A stretch of DNA of 43,797 bases from Actinomycetota bacterium. GTDB taxonomy: Bacteria; Actinomycetota; Rubrobacteria; Rubrobacterales; Rubrobacteraceae. The DNA lies in contig SIRX01000098.1 in assembly GCA_004563715.1 (NCBI GenBank), forward strand, positions 1 to 43,797, read 5' to 3'. Of this stretch, positions 14,437-23,996 are shown piece after piece. Each line of letters starts with the position of its first letter. Position 1 is the first letter of the stretch. A program made the translations under genes and the position numbers. The notes beneath the pieces are model-generated. The model made no database searches. It had not been told where the DNA came from and worked only from the letters and a program-made list of their open reading frames with translations.

Positions 14437-14469
14437 ATTGTAGCGGTATCCGGCGGTTTGGTTCCAATC
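14437..14469 (-). promoter_or_regulatory. candidate promoter of dgcA-dgcN
   Basis: On the minus strand TACAAT (14442-14437) is preceded, after a rather long 19-base spacer, by TTGGAA. It would give a leader of about 27 bases before the dgcA TTG. Confidence 0.35.
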
Positions 14470-14515
14470 CGGCCGCGGGACGATTCCGGGTGGTGAACGG
14501 GTGGCGGATAACGTT

Positions 14516-14521
14516 TATACT
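14516..14521 (+). promoter_or_regulatory. candidate -10 of the response regulator/kinase operon
   Basis: TATACT lies about 38 bases before the TTG start of the response regulator, in the 154-bp gap between divergent operons. No clear -35 is seen. Nothing else recognisable lies in this gap apart from the opposing dgcA promoter. Confidence 0.4.
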
Positions 14522-14558
14522 TTGTGGGCTTCCGCCGGGCTAGTAGGAGTGACGTAAC

Positions 14559-15290
<732 letters not shown>

Positions 15291-15309
15291 GAGCTTCGAG
15301 GGCCGCGCC

Positions 15310-16056
15310 GTGAGCCGGAGCCGGCGGGAGGTCAGTTACTTCAGCATTGACGAGTTGGAGCGCGTCAACAAGATCCGGCGCGACTTCATCGCCAACGTCT
15401 CCCACGAGCTCAAGACCCCGGCCACGAGCCTCCGCCTCCTGGCCGAGAGCCTGGAGGAGATCATCGACGAGGACCCCTCACAGGCCCGCCTGTTCGCCAG
15501 CCAGCTCCGCAGCGAGACCGAGCGCCTCAGCCAGCTCATCACCGACCTCCTGGACCTCGCGCGTCTGGAGAGCGGGGAGGGCCTGGAGGCGCCGGGACCC
15601 GTGGACGTGCGCGGCCTGCTCATGGGCGTGCTCTCCCGGATGCGCCGCGCGGCCCGCCAGAAGAACATCACTTTCAAGTGGAAGCGCTTCGGCCGCGCCG
15701 CCGATTACACCGTGCAGGGTGACGAGACGCAGCTGACATCCATGTTTACCAACCTGATAGACAACGCCGTCAAGTACACCCAACCCGGCGGCCGCGTCGA
15801 GGTGACCGGCGACTCGGACGAGGAGACGGTGGTAATAAGCATATCCGACACCGGCATCGGCATCCCCGAGAAAAAGCTCGCCCGCATCTTCGAGCGCTTC
15901 TACCGGGTGGATAAGGATCGCTCCAAGTCCACCGGCGGCACGGGCCTCGGCCTCTCGATCGTCCGCCACGTCGCCGAAAATCACGGCGGCCGCGTCACGG
16001 TCGAGAGCGCCGCCGGCGAAGGTTCTACCTTTACCGTGTACCTGCCCCGCAGCTAA
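15310..16056 (+). CDS. histidine kinase lacking a sensor domain
   Basis: A 248-residue kinase with only the catalytic parts. HisKA begins almost at the N-terminus (FIANVSHELKTPATSLRLLA, phospho-acceptor His). The ATPase domain shows the N box (NLIDNAVKYTQPGG), G1 (ISDTGIGIPEKK), F (IFERFYRVDKDRS) and G2 (GGTGLGLSIVRHVAE). No membrane helix, HAMP or PAS remains; DELERVNKIRRD before HisKA looks like the exit helix of a lost PAS domain, as in PhoR/SenX3 kinases. No start codon exists upstream in frame back through the regulator's stop, so GTG 15310 is the best start (GAGGG 7 bases before). Either a truncated kinase or one that is soluble and gets its signal from a partner. Confidence 0.88.
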   Translation: MSRSRREVSYFSIDELERVNKIRRDFIANVSHELKTPATSLRLLAESLEEIIDEDPSQARLFASQLRSETERLSQLITDLLDLARLESGEGLEAPGPVDVRGLLMGVLSRMRRAARQKNITFKWKRFGRAADYTVQGDETQLTSMFTNLIDNAVKYTQPGGRVEVTGDSDEETVVISISDTGIGIPEKKLARIFERFYRVDKDRSKSTGGTGLGLSIVRHVAENHGGRVTVESAAGEGSTFTVYLPRS

Positions 16057-16206
16057 CCGCCCCGTGAACAGCGTCCAACTTAAAGTCCGGCACGACTTCC
16101 GCCGATAACCGGTTCGACGTCCGGGGTTGCGACGCATAACGTCCCGGCGCGAGGGTGGAGAGACCCGAAGGGTGAAGAGCCAAAGAAAAAGGAGTTGCGA
16201 GTCACC
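16057..16206 (+). other. 150-bp intergenic leader before the hybrid kinase
   Basis: No ORF of note. The last 60 bases form a purine-rich leader with a small hairpin ACCCGAAGGGT (16163-16173), ending in AAAAAGGAG before the kinase ATG. I looked for a c-di-GMP or other riboswitch because a GGDEF gene follows, and found no match to a class I core. A promoter is not obvious. Confidence 0.35.
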
Positions 16207-19200
16207 ATGTCTTGGGATACCGGCGTTCCCGAAAACCCGGTTAGCGTTCCAGAACCCGGCAAAGACAGCCGGACGGCAGAACGCCTGAGCGCGCTCCGCG
16301 CCCACATCGCGGAGCGCTCGGAGCCAGATCAAATTCTCCAACAGACAGTAGACCAGGTGCGCGGCATATTCGGCACCGACCTGTGCATGGTGAGCCTGAT
16401 TTTTCCCGAAGCCCAGTACTTCCGGGTGTGCTCGGAAGACCTACCTGCGGATCTGGCCGGTGCGCAGCAGGATCCAGCCGAGCACAGCATGTGCCGGTAC
16501 GTGGTGGAGAGCGAGGCGCCGTTCGTGGTGGAAGACTTCCTGGCCACCGAGGAGTTCCGGGAGCAGCACCTCTGCGTCAACCACGGCGTGCGCTTCTACG
16601 CCGGCGTCCCGCTAACCACCTCCGACGGGCACACCATCGGCTCCCTGTGCTTGCTGGACAGTCGTCCCAGAGAGTTTAGCGAAGTAGAGACAAACCTTCT
16701 CTCCGCGTTCGCGCAGGCGATGGCCAGCCGCCTGGAGTTACTCGACGCGCTTGGCCGCGAACAGGAGGCTCGAAAAGGCGAAGCCCGGCGAAGCCGTGAG
16801 TTGCGGCGCTTCCTGGAGGTCTCTCCGGACATAATCGCCACCATAAACGCCGACGGGACTATCCGGTCGGTAAACCCGGCGACCGAAAAGCTCCTGGGTT
16901 ACGAGAGCGCGGAGCTGGTTGGCGCCAGCTACCTGGACTTTGTCCACCCGGCCGACCGGGAGCGCGGCGCGGACCTGGCGGCGCCCCTCGGGGACGAAAA
17001 GCGGGAGACCCGGTTCGAGATTCGCTGTCGGCGCAAGGACGGCGGCATTGTCTGGATCGACTGGAGCGTAATGTCCGCGCCGGAGGAGGACGCCGCTTAC
17101 TGCGTGGGACGCAACGTTACCCCGCGCAAGAACGCGGAGAAAGCCCTGCGCCGCGAGAGCGAGCTGGCGGAGCTGCTCCAGGCGGTGACCGTGGCCGCCA
17201 ACGAGGCTTCGGACTTCGAAGAAGCGGTGCGATGCTGCCTGGAGATAGTCTGGGGCCACATGGGATGGCCGGTAGGGCACGCGTACCTACCGGAAGACAA
17301 ACCCGACGGCAAACGGGCCTGGAAAGACCTCTGGCACCTGGAAGACCCCGGGAGGTTCCACACGCTCGTGCAAGCCATGGAGGACATGGAGGGCGCGTTC
17401 TCCGACACCGGGCTACCGGCCCGCGTCCTGACCGACCGGGGACCGGTCTGGATACCGGACCTGGAGCAAGACGGCGGCTCTCCCCAAACGACGGTGCTTG
17501 AGGAGAACGGCCTCCGCTCCGCCCTGGCGTTTCCGGTGCTGGCTGGCGAGGAGACCGTAGCCGTGCTGGAGTTCTTCAGCGAGGAAGCCACGGAACCCGA
17601 CAGACGGCTCCAGGCCACCCTGGCCCAGGCCGGCAACCAGCTCGCCCGGGTTGCCGAGCGCGAGCGGGCCGCGAGAGATCTCCGCGAGAGCGAGGAGCGC
17701 TTCCGGGCCATCTTCGAGGACACCGCGCTGGGTATCACCATAACCAATCTGGAGCGGAGGCTGCTGCAGACGAACGTCGCCTATCAGCGCATAACGGGCT
17801 ACAGCGCCGAAGAGCTGTCGGGCAAACCGATAGCGGAGCTTACTCACCCCGACGACGGAGCCGAGGACGAGCTTCTCATCGAGAAGGTTTCGACCGGCGA
17901 GCTAGACCGCTACCAACGGGAGAAGCGCTACGTTCGCAAGGACGGCGAGACGATCTGGGTAAGCCTGACGGTTTCGGCTGTGAGGGATGAACGCGGCGCG
18001 GCCCGGTTCCTGGTGGGCGTGGTCCAGGACATCACCGGCCGCAAGGAGATCGAGCTGGTGCTCAGGCTGCGCGACCGGGCCGTCGCCGCCAGCTCCAACG
18101 GCATCGTGCTCTCGGACATGAGACAGCCCGACGAGCCCATCGTATACACCAACCCCGCCTTTGAGGCCATGACCGGCTACACCGCAGAAGAGGTGCTCGG
18201 CCGCAACTGCCGCTTTCTACAGGGACCGGAGCGCGACCAGCCAGCCCTCGCCAAGCTGCGCCGGGCAATCCGGGAGGAGCGGCCCTGCACGGTGGTCTTG
18301 CGCAACTACAAAAAGGACGGGACGCTCTTCTACAATGAGCTCTCGGTCTCTCCGGTGCGGGACGAGGAGGGGAAGCTCACCCACTTTGTCGGGGTGCAGA
18401 ACGACGTCACCGCGCGCAAGAAGGCCGAAGATGCCCTGCGCGAGAGCGAGGAGCGGTTCCGCACCCTCACCCAGGCCGCGCTCGAGGCGCTCGTCGTGAG
18501 CGAGGGGGGCGAAATACTGGAGGTAAACCGCGCCTACACGGAGATGTTCGGCTACGAGCCCCAAGAGATGATCGGACGGGAGGCGTTGATCGGCATAGCC
18601 CCCGAGTCACGCGATCTGGTGCGCAAGAACATTGCTTCCGGATACAGGGAACCTTACGAAGCCGTGTGCCTCAGGAAGGACGGCTCGCGCTTCGACGCGG
18701 AGATCCGGGGACGACCCTATTCCTACCGCGACCGGTACGTGCGCATAACGGCCATCCGGGACATAACCGAACGCAAGCGAGCCGAGCAGGAGATCAAAGA
18801 GCTCAACGAGTCCCTGGAGCGCCGGATAGCCGAGCGCACCCGGCAACTGGAAGCCGCCGTCGCCGAGACCCGGAGCAGCGAGGAACGCTACTCTCTGGTA
18901 GTGGAAGCCTCCAACGACGGTATCTGGGACTGGGACCTCCGCGAGAACAGCCTCTACTGGAACGACCGGCTCTACAAGATTCTGGGCCTCTCGCGCGCCG
19001 CCCTTGAGCCGACCCCGCGAAGGTTCCTGGGCCTCGTCCATCCCGACGACCGGCGGAGAGTGCGACGGGAGCTCAAAGCGCACCTGGAACACGGTCAGGA
19101 GTACAGCATGGAGTTCCGCCTGCGGCACGCCTCGGGCGGTTACCGCTACTGCGAAGGCCGGGGCAAGGCGCAGCGAGATGAGAACGGGGAGCCCATCCGC

Positions 19201-21891
19201 ATGGCCGGCGCGGTCAGCGACATCACCGAGCGCAAGCGGGCCGAAGAGGAACTGCGCCTGCGCGACCGGGCCGTCGCCGCCAGCTCCAACGGCATCGTGC
19301 TCTCGGACATGAGACAGCCCGACGAGCCCATCGTATACACCAACCCCGCCTTTGAGGCCATGACCGGCTACACCGCAGAAGAGGTGCTCGGCCGCAACTG
19401 CCGCTTTCTACAGGGACCGGAGCGCGACCAGCCAGCCCTCGCCAAGCTGCGCCGGGCAATCCGGGAGGAGCGGCCCTGCACGGTGGTCTTGCGCAACTAC
19501 AAAAAGGACGGGACGCTCTTCTACAATGAGCTCTCGGTCTCTCCGGTGCGGGACGAGGAGGGGAAGCTCACCCACTTTGTCGGGGTGCAGAACGACGTCA
19601 CCGCGCGCAAGAAGGCCGAGGAAGAGGTGCGGGAGCTGAACCGCACCCTCGAAGCCCGCGTAGAGGAGCGCACCGCCCAGCTGAGGGATACCGTGTCGCA
19701 GCTCCAAGCCGCGAGGGAGGCCGCCGAGGCGGCGAACAAGGCCAAGAGCGAGTTTCTAGCCAACATGTCCCACGAGATCCGCACCCCCATGAACGGCGTC
19801 ATCGGGATGACCGAACTCCTGCTGGATACGAACCTGGATGCCGAGCAGCAGGAGTACGCGGAGACCGTCCGGCGCTCGGGGGATGCTCTGCTCACGATCA
19901 TCAACGACATCCTGGACTTCTCCAAAGTGGAGGCCGGCAAGCTGGAGCTCGAGAGCGTAGAGTTTGGCCTGGTTGGGGTGGTCGATGAGGTAATGGCGCT
20001 CCTGGCCGAGCGGGCGCACGCCAAGGGGCTTGAGCTTGCGAGCTTCGTGGAGCCGGAGGCTCCCGCACTGGTGCGGGGCGACCCCGGCCGGCTGCGCCAG
20101 GTGCTCACCAACATCGTGGGCAACGCCGTCAAGTTCACCGAGGAGGGCGAGGTGGTACTGTACGTCGAGCCGGTTGCTGCCAGCAGGGGAGCTATACCAA
20201 GAAACGGCAAGGTGGAGATACGCTTCGAGGTGCGAGACACCGGCATCGGGATGACCGAAGAGCAACGGGCGCGGCTTTTCCAGTCCTTTACGCAGGCCGA
20301 CGCCTCCACCACCCGCCGTTACGGCGGCACGGGCCTGGGGCTCGTCATCTCCAAGCAGCTCGTGGAGATGATGGGCGGTGAGATCGGCGTGCGGAGCGAG
20401 CCCGGGGCGGGCTCTACCTTCTGGTTCACCGTGAAGCTGGAGCAGCCCCACCACGGCCACCGGACTAGCGCCTTCCTCCCCACAAGCCCGAAAGCGGACC
20501 TCCTCGCGAACCTCAGATGGCTGCGGGTGCTCGTCGTCGACGACAACGCAACAAACCGCCAGATACTGCTGAAGCAGACCGCCTCCTGGGGGATGTCCCC
20601 CCTGGCTGTCGGGTCCGGCCCCGAAGCCCTGCAAGAGCTGGAGCGGGCCGCGCGTGAGGACGAACCCTACGACATGGCCATCCTCGACATGCAGATGCCC
20701 GGGATGGACGGCCTAGAGCTTGCGGGGAAGATAAAGGGCGACCCCGCCATTTCGAGGACCCGCCTGGTGATGCTCACTTCCATCGGCTCCTGGGGCGTTC
20801 AGAGCCGGCAAGCCCACAGAGACGGTTCTCTGGAGAACCGACGAAAAGAAGAGGCGGGCCTCGAAGAAGCGGACATCGAGGTGTGCCTCACAAAGCCCGT
20901 GCGCCAGTCGGAACTGTACAATACCCTGGCCGCGCTGGTATCCGGCAGGGGCTCGGACGACGAGCGGGACGGAGCCCAGGACGCGGACGACGCCAGAGGC
21001 ACGCAGGACAGGCCCCGGCGAGACCGGCGTGGGGGAGAGGCCGCACCGTCCGGGGAGGTTGCCGGGAGCAGCCCCGCGGGGCGTATCCTGCTGGCCGAGG
21101 ACAACGCCGTAAACCAGAAGGTGGCCGTAAAGATGCTCCAGAGGCTCGGTTACGAGGTAGACGTCGTTGCCGACGGGGGGGAGGCCCTGGAAGCCCTCCG
21201 AAACGCCTATTATGGAGCGGTGTTGATGGACGTGCAGATGCCCCAGATGGATGGCTACGAGGCCACCGCCGAGATAAGGCGGCGCGAGGAACGTGTTAGC
21301 GAAGAGCGGGTGGCGCGTGTCCCGCGTGTCCCGCGTGTCCCGATCATAGCGATGACGGCCAACGCCCTGGAGGGGGACCGGGAGCGGGCGCTGGAGGCTG
21401 GTATGGACGACTATATCTCGAAGCCGGTGAGATCTGAGGAGTTGGAAGCCGTCCTGAGCCGGTGTGTGAAGCCCCGCGCCGCCGACGAAGCTCCCCCAAG
21501 AAAGCACGCCGGAGAGGGACTCCCGGAAGACACCGGCACCCTCGACACCGGCACGCTCGACACCGCCACCCTGGACCGCCTGCGGGAACTGGGCGACGAA
21601 GATATCCTGAAGGAGCTCGTGGACGTATTCGTACAAGATGCCACCTTCCGCCTCACGGCCCTGAGGGAGGCTATAGCCAATAGCGACTTCGCCGCTGTAG
21701 AGCAGGCGGTTCACACCCTCAAAGGAAGTAGCGCCAACCTGGGCGCCATCCGGCTAACCGCCCTCTGCGCGGAACTTCAGGAGACCGTAAAATCCGGCGA
21801 GGGGTCGCGCACGCCGGATTTGTTGGAGCACCTGGAGATAGAATTCGAGCGTACCCGCCGCGCCCTGGAAGTCGAAACGGGAAAAGGTTGA
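16207..21891 (+). CDS. giant hybrid histidine kinase with two LOV domains (GAF-PAS-GAF-PAS-LOV-PAS-PAS-LOV-HisKA-HATPase-REC-REC-HPt)
   Basis: 1894 residues, no membrane helix, so probably cytoplasmic. Approximate order: GAF 38-180, PAS 198-313, GAF 318-485, PAS 492-618, LOV 621-741, PAS 742-862, coiled coil, PAS 892-1015, LOV 1018-1138, coiled coil, HisKA (His1189 in [16 protein letters not shown]), HATPase 1291-1411 (DTGIGM, GGTGLGL), REC1 (Asp1494), REC2 (Asp1675), HPt (His1836 in [12 protein letters not shown]). Both LOV units carry GRNCRFLQG (Cys668, Cys1065), [18 protein letters not shown] and [10 protein letters not shown], the features of flavin-binding blue-light sensors. The BarA-like His-Asp-His parts form an internal phosphorelay. 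I chose ATG 16207; the TTG at 16195 touches the ribosome site. A REC-GGDEF gene follows and is the likely acceptor. Domain swaps or duplication are indicated by a 362-bp repeat. Confidence 0.93.
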   Translation: MSWDTGVPENPVSVPEPGKDSRTAERLSALRAHIAERSEPDQILQQTVDQVRGIFGTDLCMVSLIFPEAQYFRVCSEDLPADLAGAQQDPAEHSMCRYVVESEAPFVVEDFLATEEFREQHLCVNHGVRFYAGVPLTTSDGHTIGSLCLLDSRPREFSEVETNLLSAFAQAMASRLELLDALGREQEARKGEARRSRELRRFLEVSPDIIATINADGTIRSVNPATEKLLGYESAELVGASYLDFVHPADRERGADLAAPLGDEKRETRFEIRCRRKDGGIVWIDWSVMSAPEEDAAYCVGRNVTPRKNAEKALRRESELAELLQAVTVAANEASDFEEAVRCCLEIVWGHMGWPVGHAYLPEDKPDGKRAWKDLWHLEDPGRFHTLVQAMEDMEGAFSDTGLPARVLTDRGPVWIPDLEQDGGSPQTTVLEENGLRSALAFPVLAGEETVAVLEFFSEEATEPDRRLQATLAQAGNQLARVAERERAARDLRESEERFRAIFEDTALGITITNLERRLLQTNVAYQRITGYSAEELSGKPIAELTHPDDGAEDELLIEKVSTGELDRYQREKRYVRKDGETIWVSLTVSAVRDERGAARFLVGVVQDITGRKEIELVLRLRDRAVAASSNGIVLSDMRQPDEPIVYTNPAFEAMTGYTAEEVLGRNCRFLQGPERDQPALAKLRRAIREERPCTVVLRNYKKDGTLFYNELSVSPVRDEEGKLTHFVGVQNDVTARKKAEDALRESEERFRTLTQAALEALVVSEGGEILEVNRAYTEMFGYEPQEMIGREALIGIAPESRDLVRKNIASGYREPYEAVCLRKDGSRFDAEIRGRPYSYRDRYVRITAIRDITERKRAEQEIKELNESLERRIAERTRQLEAAVAETRSSEERYSLVVEASNDGIWDWDLRENSLYWNDRLYKILGLSRAALEPTPRRFLGLVHPDDRRRVRRELKAHLEHGQEYSMEFRLRHASGGYRYCEGRGKAQRDENGEPIRMAGAVSDITERKRAEEELRLRDRAVAASSNGIVLSDMRQPDEPIVYTNPAFEAMTGYTAEEVLGRNCRFLQGPERDQPALAKLRRAIREERPCTVVLRNYKKDGTLFYNELSVSPVRDEEGKLTHFVGVQNDVTARKKAEEEVRELNRTLEARVEERTAQLRDTVSQLQAAREAAEAANKAKSEFLANMSHEIRTPMNGVIGMTELLLDTNLDAEQQEYAETVRRSGDALLTIINDILDFSKVEAGKLELESVEFGLVGVVDEVMALLAERAHAKGLELASFVEPEAPALVRGDPGRLRQVLTNIVGNAVKFTEEGEVVLYVEPVAASRGAIPRNGKVEIRFEVRDTGIGMTEEQRARLFQSFTQADASTTRRYGGTGLGLVISKQLVEMMGGEIGVRSEPGAGSTFWFTVKLEQPHHGHRTSAFLPTSPKADLLANLRWLRVLVVDDNATNRQILLKQTASWGMSPLAVGSGPEALQELERAAREDEPYDMAILDMQMPGMDGLELAGKIKGDPAISRTRLVMLTSIGSWGVQSRQAHRDGSLENRRKEEAGLEEADIEVCLTKPVRQSELYNTLAALVSGRGSDDERDGAQDADDARGTQDRPRRDRRGGEAAPSGEVAGSSPAGRILLAEDNAVNQKVAVKMLQRLGYEVDVVADGGEALEALRNAYYGAVLMDVQMPQMDGYEATAEIRRREERVSEERVARVPRVPRVPIIAMTANALEGDRERALEAGMDDYISKPVRSEELEAVLSRCVKPRAADEAPPRKHAGEGLPEDTGTLDTGTLDTATLDRLRELGDEDILKELVDVFVQDATFRLTALREAIANSDFAAVEQAVHTLKGSSANLGAIRLTALCAELQETVKSGEGSRTPDLLEHLEIEFERTRRALEVETGKG
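18067..18428 (+). repeat. 362-bp direct repeat, copy 1 (encodes LOV1)
   Basis: By eye identical base for base to 19258-19619, offset 1191 bp (397 codons, same frame). It spans one complete LOV domain, from [12 protein letters not shown] to the start of the exit helix (TARKKAE). No third-position differences are seen, which points to a recent duplication or to ongoing gene conversion. Confidence 0.95.
19258..19619 (+). repeat. 362-bp direct repeat, copy 2 (encodes LOV2)
   Basis: Partner of 18067-18428. Sequence similarity stops abruptly at both ends (AGG vs CGC before, AGAT vs GGAA after), so the repeat boundaries coincide with the domain boundaries. Confidence 0.95.
21316..21342 (+). repeat. 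9-bp tandem repeat x3 inside REC2
   Basis: CGTGTCCCG occurs three times in frame (21316-21324, 21325-21333, 21334-21342), encoding RVP-RVP-RVP just before the conserved IIAMTAN strand of the second receiver. Relatives usually have one VP here, so this is a small in-frame expansion in the loop before the switch threonine. Confidence 0.9.
21529..21573 (+). repeat. 15-bp imperfect tandem repeat x3 in the REC2-HPt linker
   Basis: Three units of the type GACACCGGCACCCTC, with one or two changes, encode [15 protein letters not shown]. It lies in the flexible linker between REC2 and the HPt domain, where length change should be tolerated. Confidence 0.8.
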
Positions 21892-21975
21892 GGCTACAAC
21901 GTTCCTCGCGTGTGACAAACGTTAACATGGAGCAGCCGCCCATGACGGGTGCCGTGCCGGCGAAGGAAAGATAGG

Positions 21976-22938
21976 GTGCGGGTTCTCGTCGCCGAGGACG
22001 AAGCCGTGTCCAGGCTCATACTGCAGCGGGCCGTGGAGAAGCTCGGCCACGAGTGCCTGTCGGCGAACGACGGGGAGCAAGCGTGGCGGTTGTACCGGGA
22101 GACATCCGGGGTGGACGTCGTTATCAGCGACTGGATGATGCCCGGCACGGACGGCCTGGAGCTGTGCCGCCGCATCCGGGCGGAGAACCGGGATGGGTAC
22201 ACGTACTTCATCTTCCTGACGGCGCTCGGAGACAAGGAGCACCTCCGTATGGGCCTCGAAGCCGGCGCCGACGACTACCTCTCCAAACCGCTCGACCGCG
22301 AGGAGCTGGAGGTGCGCTTGATCTCGGCCTCCCGCGTTACCTCGTTGCACCGGCAGTTGTCCGAGCAGAAGTCGGAGCTGGAGAGGCTCAACTCGCGCCT
22401 CGCGGAGCAGGCCCGCACGGACCCGCTGACCGGCCTCGGCAACCGGCTCCGCATGGAAGAAGACCTCGAAGTGCTCCACGCCCGCATGCAGCGTTACGGC
22501 CAGACCAACTGCGCCATCCTTCTGGACATAGACCTGTTCAAGCCCTACAACGACACGTACGGCCATCCCGCGGGCGACGAGGTGCTGCGAAGGGTGGCCG
22601 GGGTGATCGGGAGCTACTGCCGCAGCGGCGACTCCGCTTACCGCTACGGTGGAGAGGAGTTCCTGATCATCCTTCCCGAGCAACAATTGAAAACCGGCGT
22701 CTCAATCGCCGAGCGCCTGCGCCGGACGGTGGAGACGCTGGAGATACCGCACGATGCTAAGGAGCCTCCGGGGTTCGTAACCATCAGTGCCGGGGTAGCC
22801 GCGCTCTCCGGTGAGGACGGAGAGGCCACCGACACCCTGCTGAAGGAGGCCGACGAGGCGCTTTACGAAGCCAAGCGCACGGGCCGGAACCGCGTCAAAT
22901 CCGCCCCAGGGAAAGGGACCGGCTTCGACGACCGGTGA
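21976..22938 (+). CDS. REC-GGDEF response regulator, diguanylate cyclase
   Basis: A 320-residue PleD/WspR-type protein making c-di-GMP from two GTP. The receiver (1-120) has acidic residues in VAEDEA, acceptor Asp52 in VVISDWMMPG, Thr in FIFLTALGDK and Lys in DDYLSKPLD. A coiled coil (LHRQLSEQKSELERLNSRLA) leads to the GGDEF domain with RTDPLTGLGNR, the active-site loop YGGEEF (225-229), and a product-inhibition I-site RSGD at 216-219. All key residues are intact, so it should be active. GTG 21976 has AAGGAAAG upstream; another GTG at 21949 is less well placed. It lies 84 bp after the LOV hybrid kinase, the probable phosphodonor. Confidence 0.92.
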   Translation: MRVLVAEDEAVSRLILQRAVEKLGHECLSANDGEQAWRLYRETSGVDVVISDWMMPGTDGLELCRRIRAENRDGYTYFIFLTALGDKEHLRMGLEAGADDYLSKPLDREELEVRLISASRVTSLHRQLSEQKSELERLNSRLAEQARTDPLTGLGNRLRMEEDLEVLHARMQRYGQTNCAILLDIDLFKPYNDTYGHPAGDEVLRRVAGVIGSYCRSGDSAYRYGGEEFLIILPEQQLKTGVSIAERLRRTVETLEIPHDAKEPPGFVTISAGVAALSGEDGEATDTLLKEADEALYEAKRTGRNRVKSAPGKGTGFDDR

Positions 22939-22981
22939 TCAAAACCCGCTCCCGGACACTACGCGAAAAGGAGGCTGACCG

Positions 22982-23668
22982 GTGGAACACAGAGCGAGCG
23001 AGCCCGGAGGATCTACCAACGAACTGTGGCGCTCCATAGAGGGTGTCTACGCCAACATCCGATCCCACCCCTTCCTGGCCGGCCTCACTGACGGCACGCT
23101 GCCGCGGGAATGCTTCCGGCACTACGTCCTCCAGGACGCGCTCTACCTCCGGGATTACGCCCGCGCCCTGAGCCTCGCCGGGGTCCGCTCCCCCGAAGAG
23201 GACACGCTCGTCATGTTCAACGAGCACGCGGCGGGCGCGATCCTGGTGGAGCGCAGCCTCCACGACGGTTTTTTGAAAGACCTCGGCATCCCGGAGGACG
23301 AGCTAGACCGCACCCCGATGGCCCCGACGACCTTGGCCTACACCAGCTACCTGCTGCGGGTGGCCTCTCTCGGCGACTACCCCGAAGTCCTCGGGGCGGT
23401 ACTGCCCTGCTACTGGATCTACGCCGAAGTCGGCAAGTCTCTGCTCACCAAGGGCTCGCCAGATCCCATGTACCGGAAGTGGATCGGAACCTACGGCGGA
23501 GAAGAGTTCGGGGCGCTGGTCGAAGCCGTGCTCGGCGTGACAGACCGCGCCTGCGAAGGCCTGAACCCAGCCCAGAAAACACGGGTAAAGGCTGCCTTTG
23601 CGACTACCAGCCGCTACGAGTGGATGTTCTGGAACATGGGCTGGACGCTTGAAGGCTGGCCGGTTTAG
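22982..23668 (+). CDS. tenA: TenA family aminopyrimidine aminohydrolase (Cys type)
   Basis: A 228-residue TenA (thiaminase II) protein. The family hydrolyses 4-amino-5-aminomethyl-2-methylpyrimidine, a thiamin breakdown product, to the HMP used for thiamin synthesis. Family landmarks: HPFLAGLTDGTLPRECFRHY then VLQDALYLRDYARAL, TLAYTSYLLRVA, the active-site Cys in LPCYWIYAEVG, and YGGEEFGALVEAV. The presence of the Cys puts it in the TenA_C group. GTG 22982 follows AAAGGAGG. It is on the plus strand, 43 bases after the cyclase gene and converging on the minus-strand thiamin operon, so it is not under the TPP riboswitch. Two further TenA paralogues are inside that operon. Confidence 0.9.
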   Translation: MEHRASEPGGSTNELWRSIEGVYANIRSHPFLAGLTDGTLPRECFRHYVLQDALYLRDYARALSLAGVRSPEEDTLVMFNEHAAGAILVERSLHDGFLKDLGIPEDELDRTPMAPTTLAYTSYLLRVASLGDYPEVLGAVLPCYWIYAEVGKSLLTKGSPDPMYRKWIGTYGGEEFGALVEAVLGVTDRACEGLNPAQKTRVKAAFATTSRYEWMFWNMGWTLEGWPV

Positions 23669-23702
23669 GGACCAGCCCTACCCGGAGCATCGGTCGCGGA
23701 AG

Positions 23703-23909
23703 CTAATCTCCGTTTTTCTTGACCCAGTTGCCCTTGTCGTTCTTCTCGTACTTCTGCTCGACCGCGCTCCAGGCGACCCGATGCGCCCGGCTCTCCTCGT
23801 CGTACCGCTCCTCGGCGGAGTTGAAGGCTTCCTTGTATATCTCCTGTGCATGCCTGGGCAGGTTGTTCTTGACGCCTTTGGGTAGCTCCGTGATCTTCTG
23901 GTAGGGCAT
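23703..23909 (-). CDS. ChaB family protein
   Basis: A 68-residue protein of the ChaB family: PYQKITELPKGVKNNLPRHA, QEIYKEAFNSAEERY, then a conserved HRVAWSAVEQKYEK with a lysine-rich end. The length matches the family. ChaB was named in E. coli beside the ChaA cation antiporter and proposed as its regulator, but its function is not established. The ATG at 23907-23909 has AAAGG upstream. It is 87 bp downstream of thiL on the same strand; that gap holds a hairpin CCGGAG...CTCCGG (about 23960-23981) with no T tract, so it is unclear whether chaB is the last gene of the thiamin operon or a separate unit. Confidence 0.85.
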   Translation of the reverse strand: MPYQKITELPKGVKNNLPRHAQEIYKEAFNSAEERYDEESRAHRVAWSAVEQKYEKNDKGNWVKKNGD

Positions 23910-23996
23910 GCTGCGGCCTTTCTAGCTCGGGCTTACGGGCTTTTCTTACCCCGCCCGGAGAAATCGAACCCTCCGGCCGCCAGCGGCGCCGGGAGG

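Noticed and set aside
16140-16194. Possible c-di-GMP or other riboswitch before the hybrid kinase
   Set aside because: Only a small ACCC-GAA-GGGT hairpin is visible; the conserved cores of known classes are missing.
18067-19619. Long direct repeat considered as a mobile element or insertion duplication
   Set aside because: Both copies are in-frame protein domains with no terminal inverted repeats, transposase or target-site duplication.
20713-21714. 333-codon minus-strand frame opposite the kinase receiver domains
   Set aside because: Antisense to conserved REC and HPt motifs; a shadow frame.
21927-21974. 15-codon upstream frame before the GGDEF gene (MEQPPMTGAVPAKER)
   Set aside because: No ribosome site and composition unremarkable; unlike the leader at 41750 there is no convincing signal for translation.
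23945-23985. T-arm-like GGTTCGATT on the minus strand between thiL and chaB, suggesting a tRNA remnant
   Set aside because: The flanking stem does not pair as a T arm should and no other tRNA arm is present; it fits a simple hairpin better.
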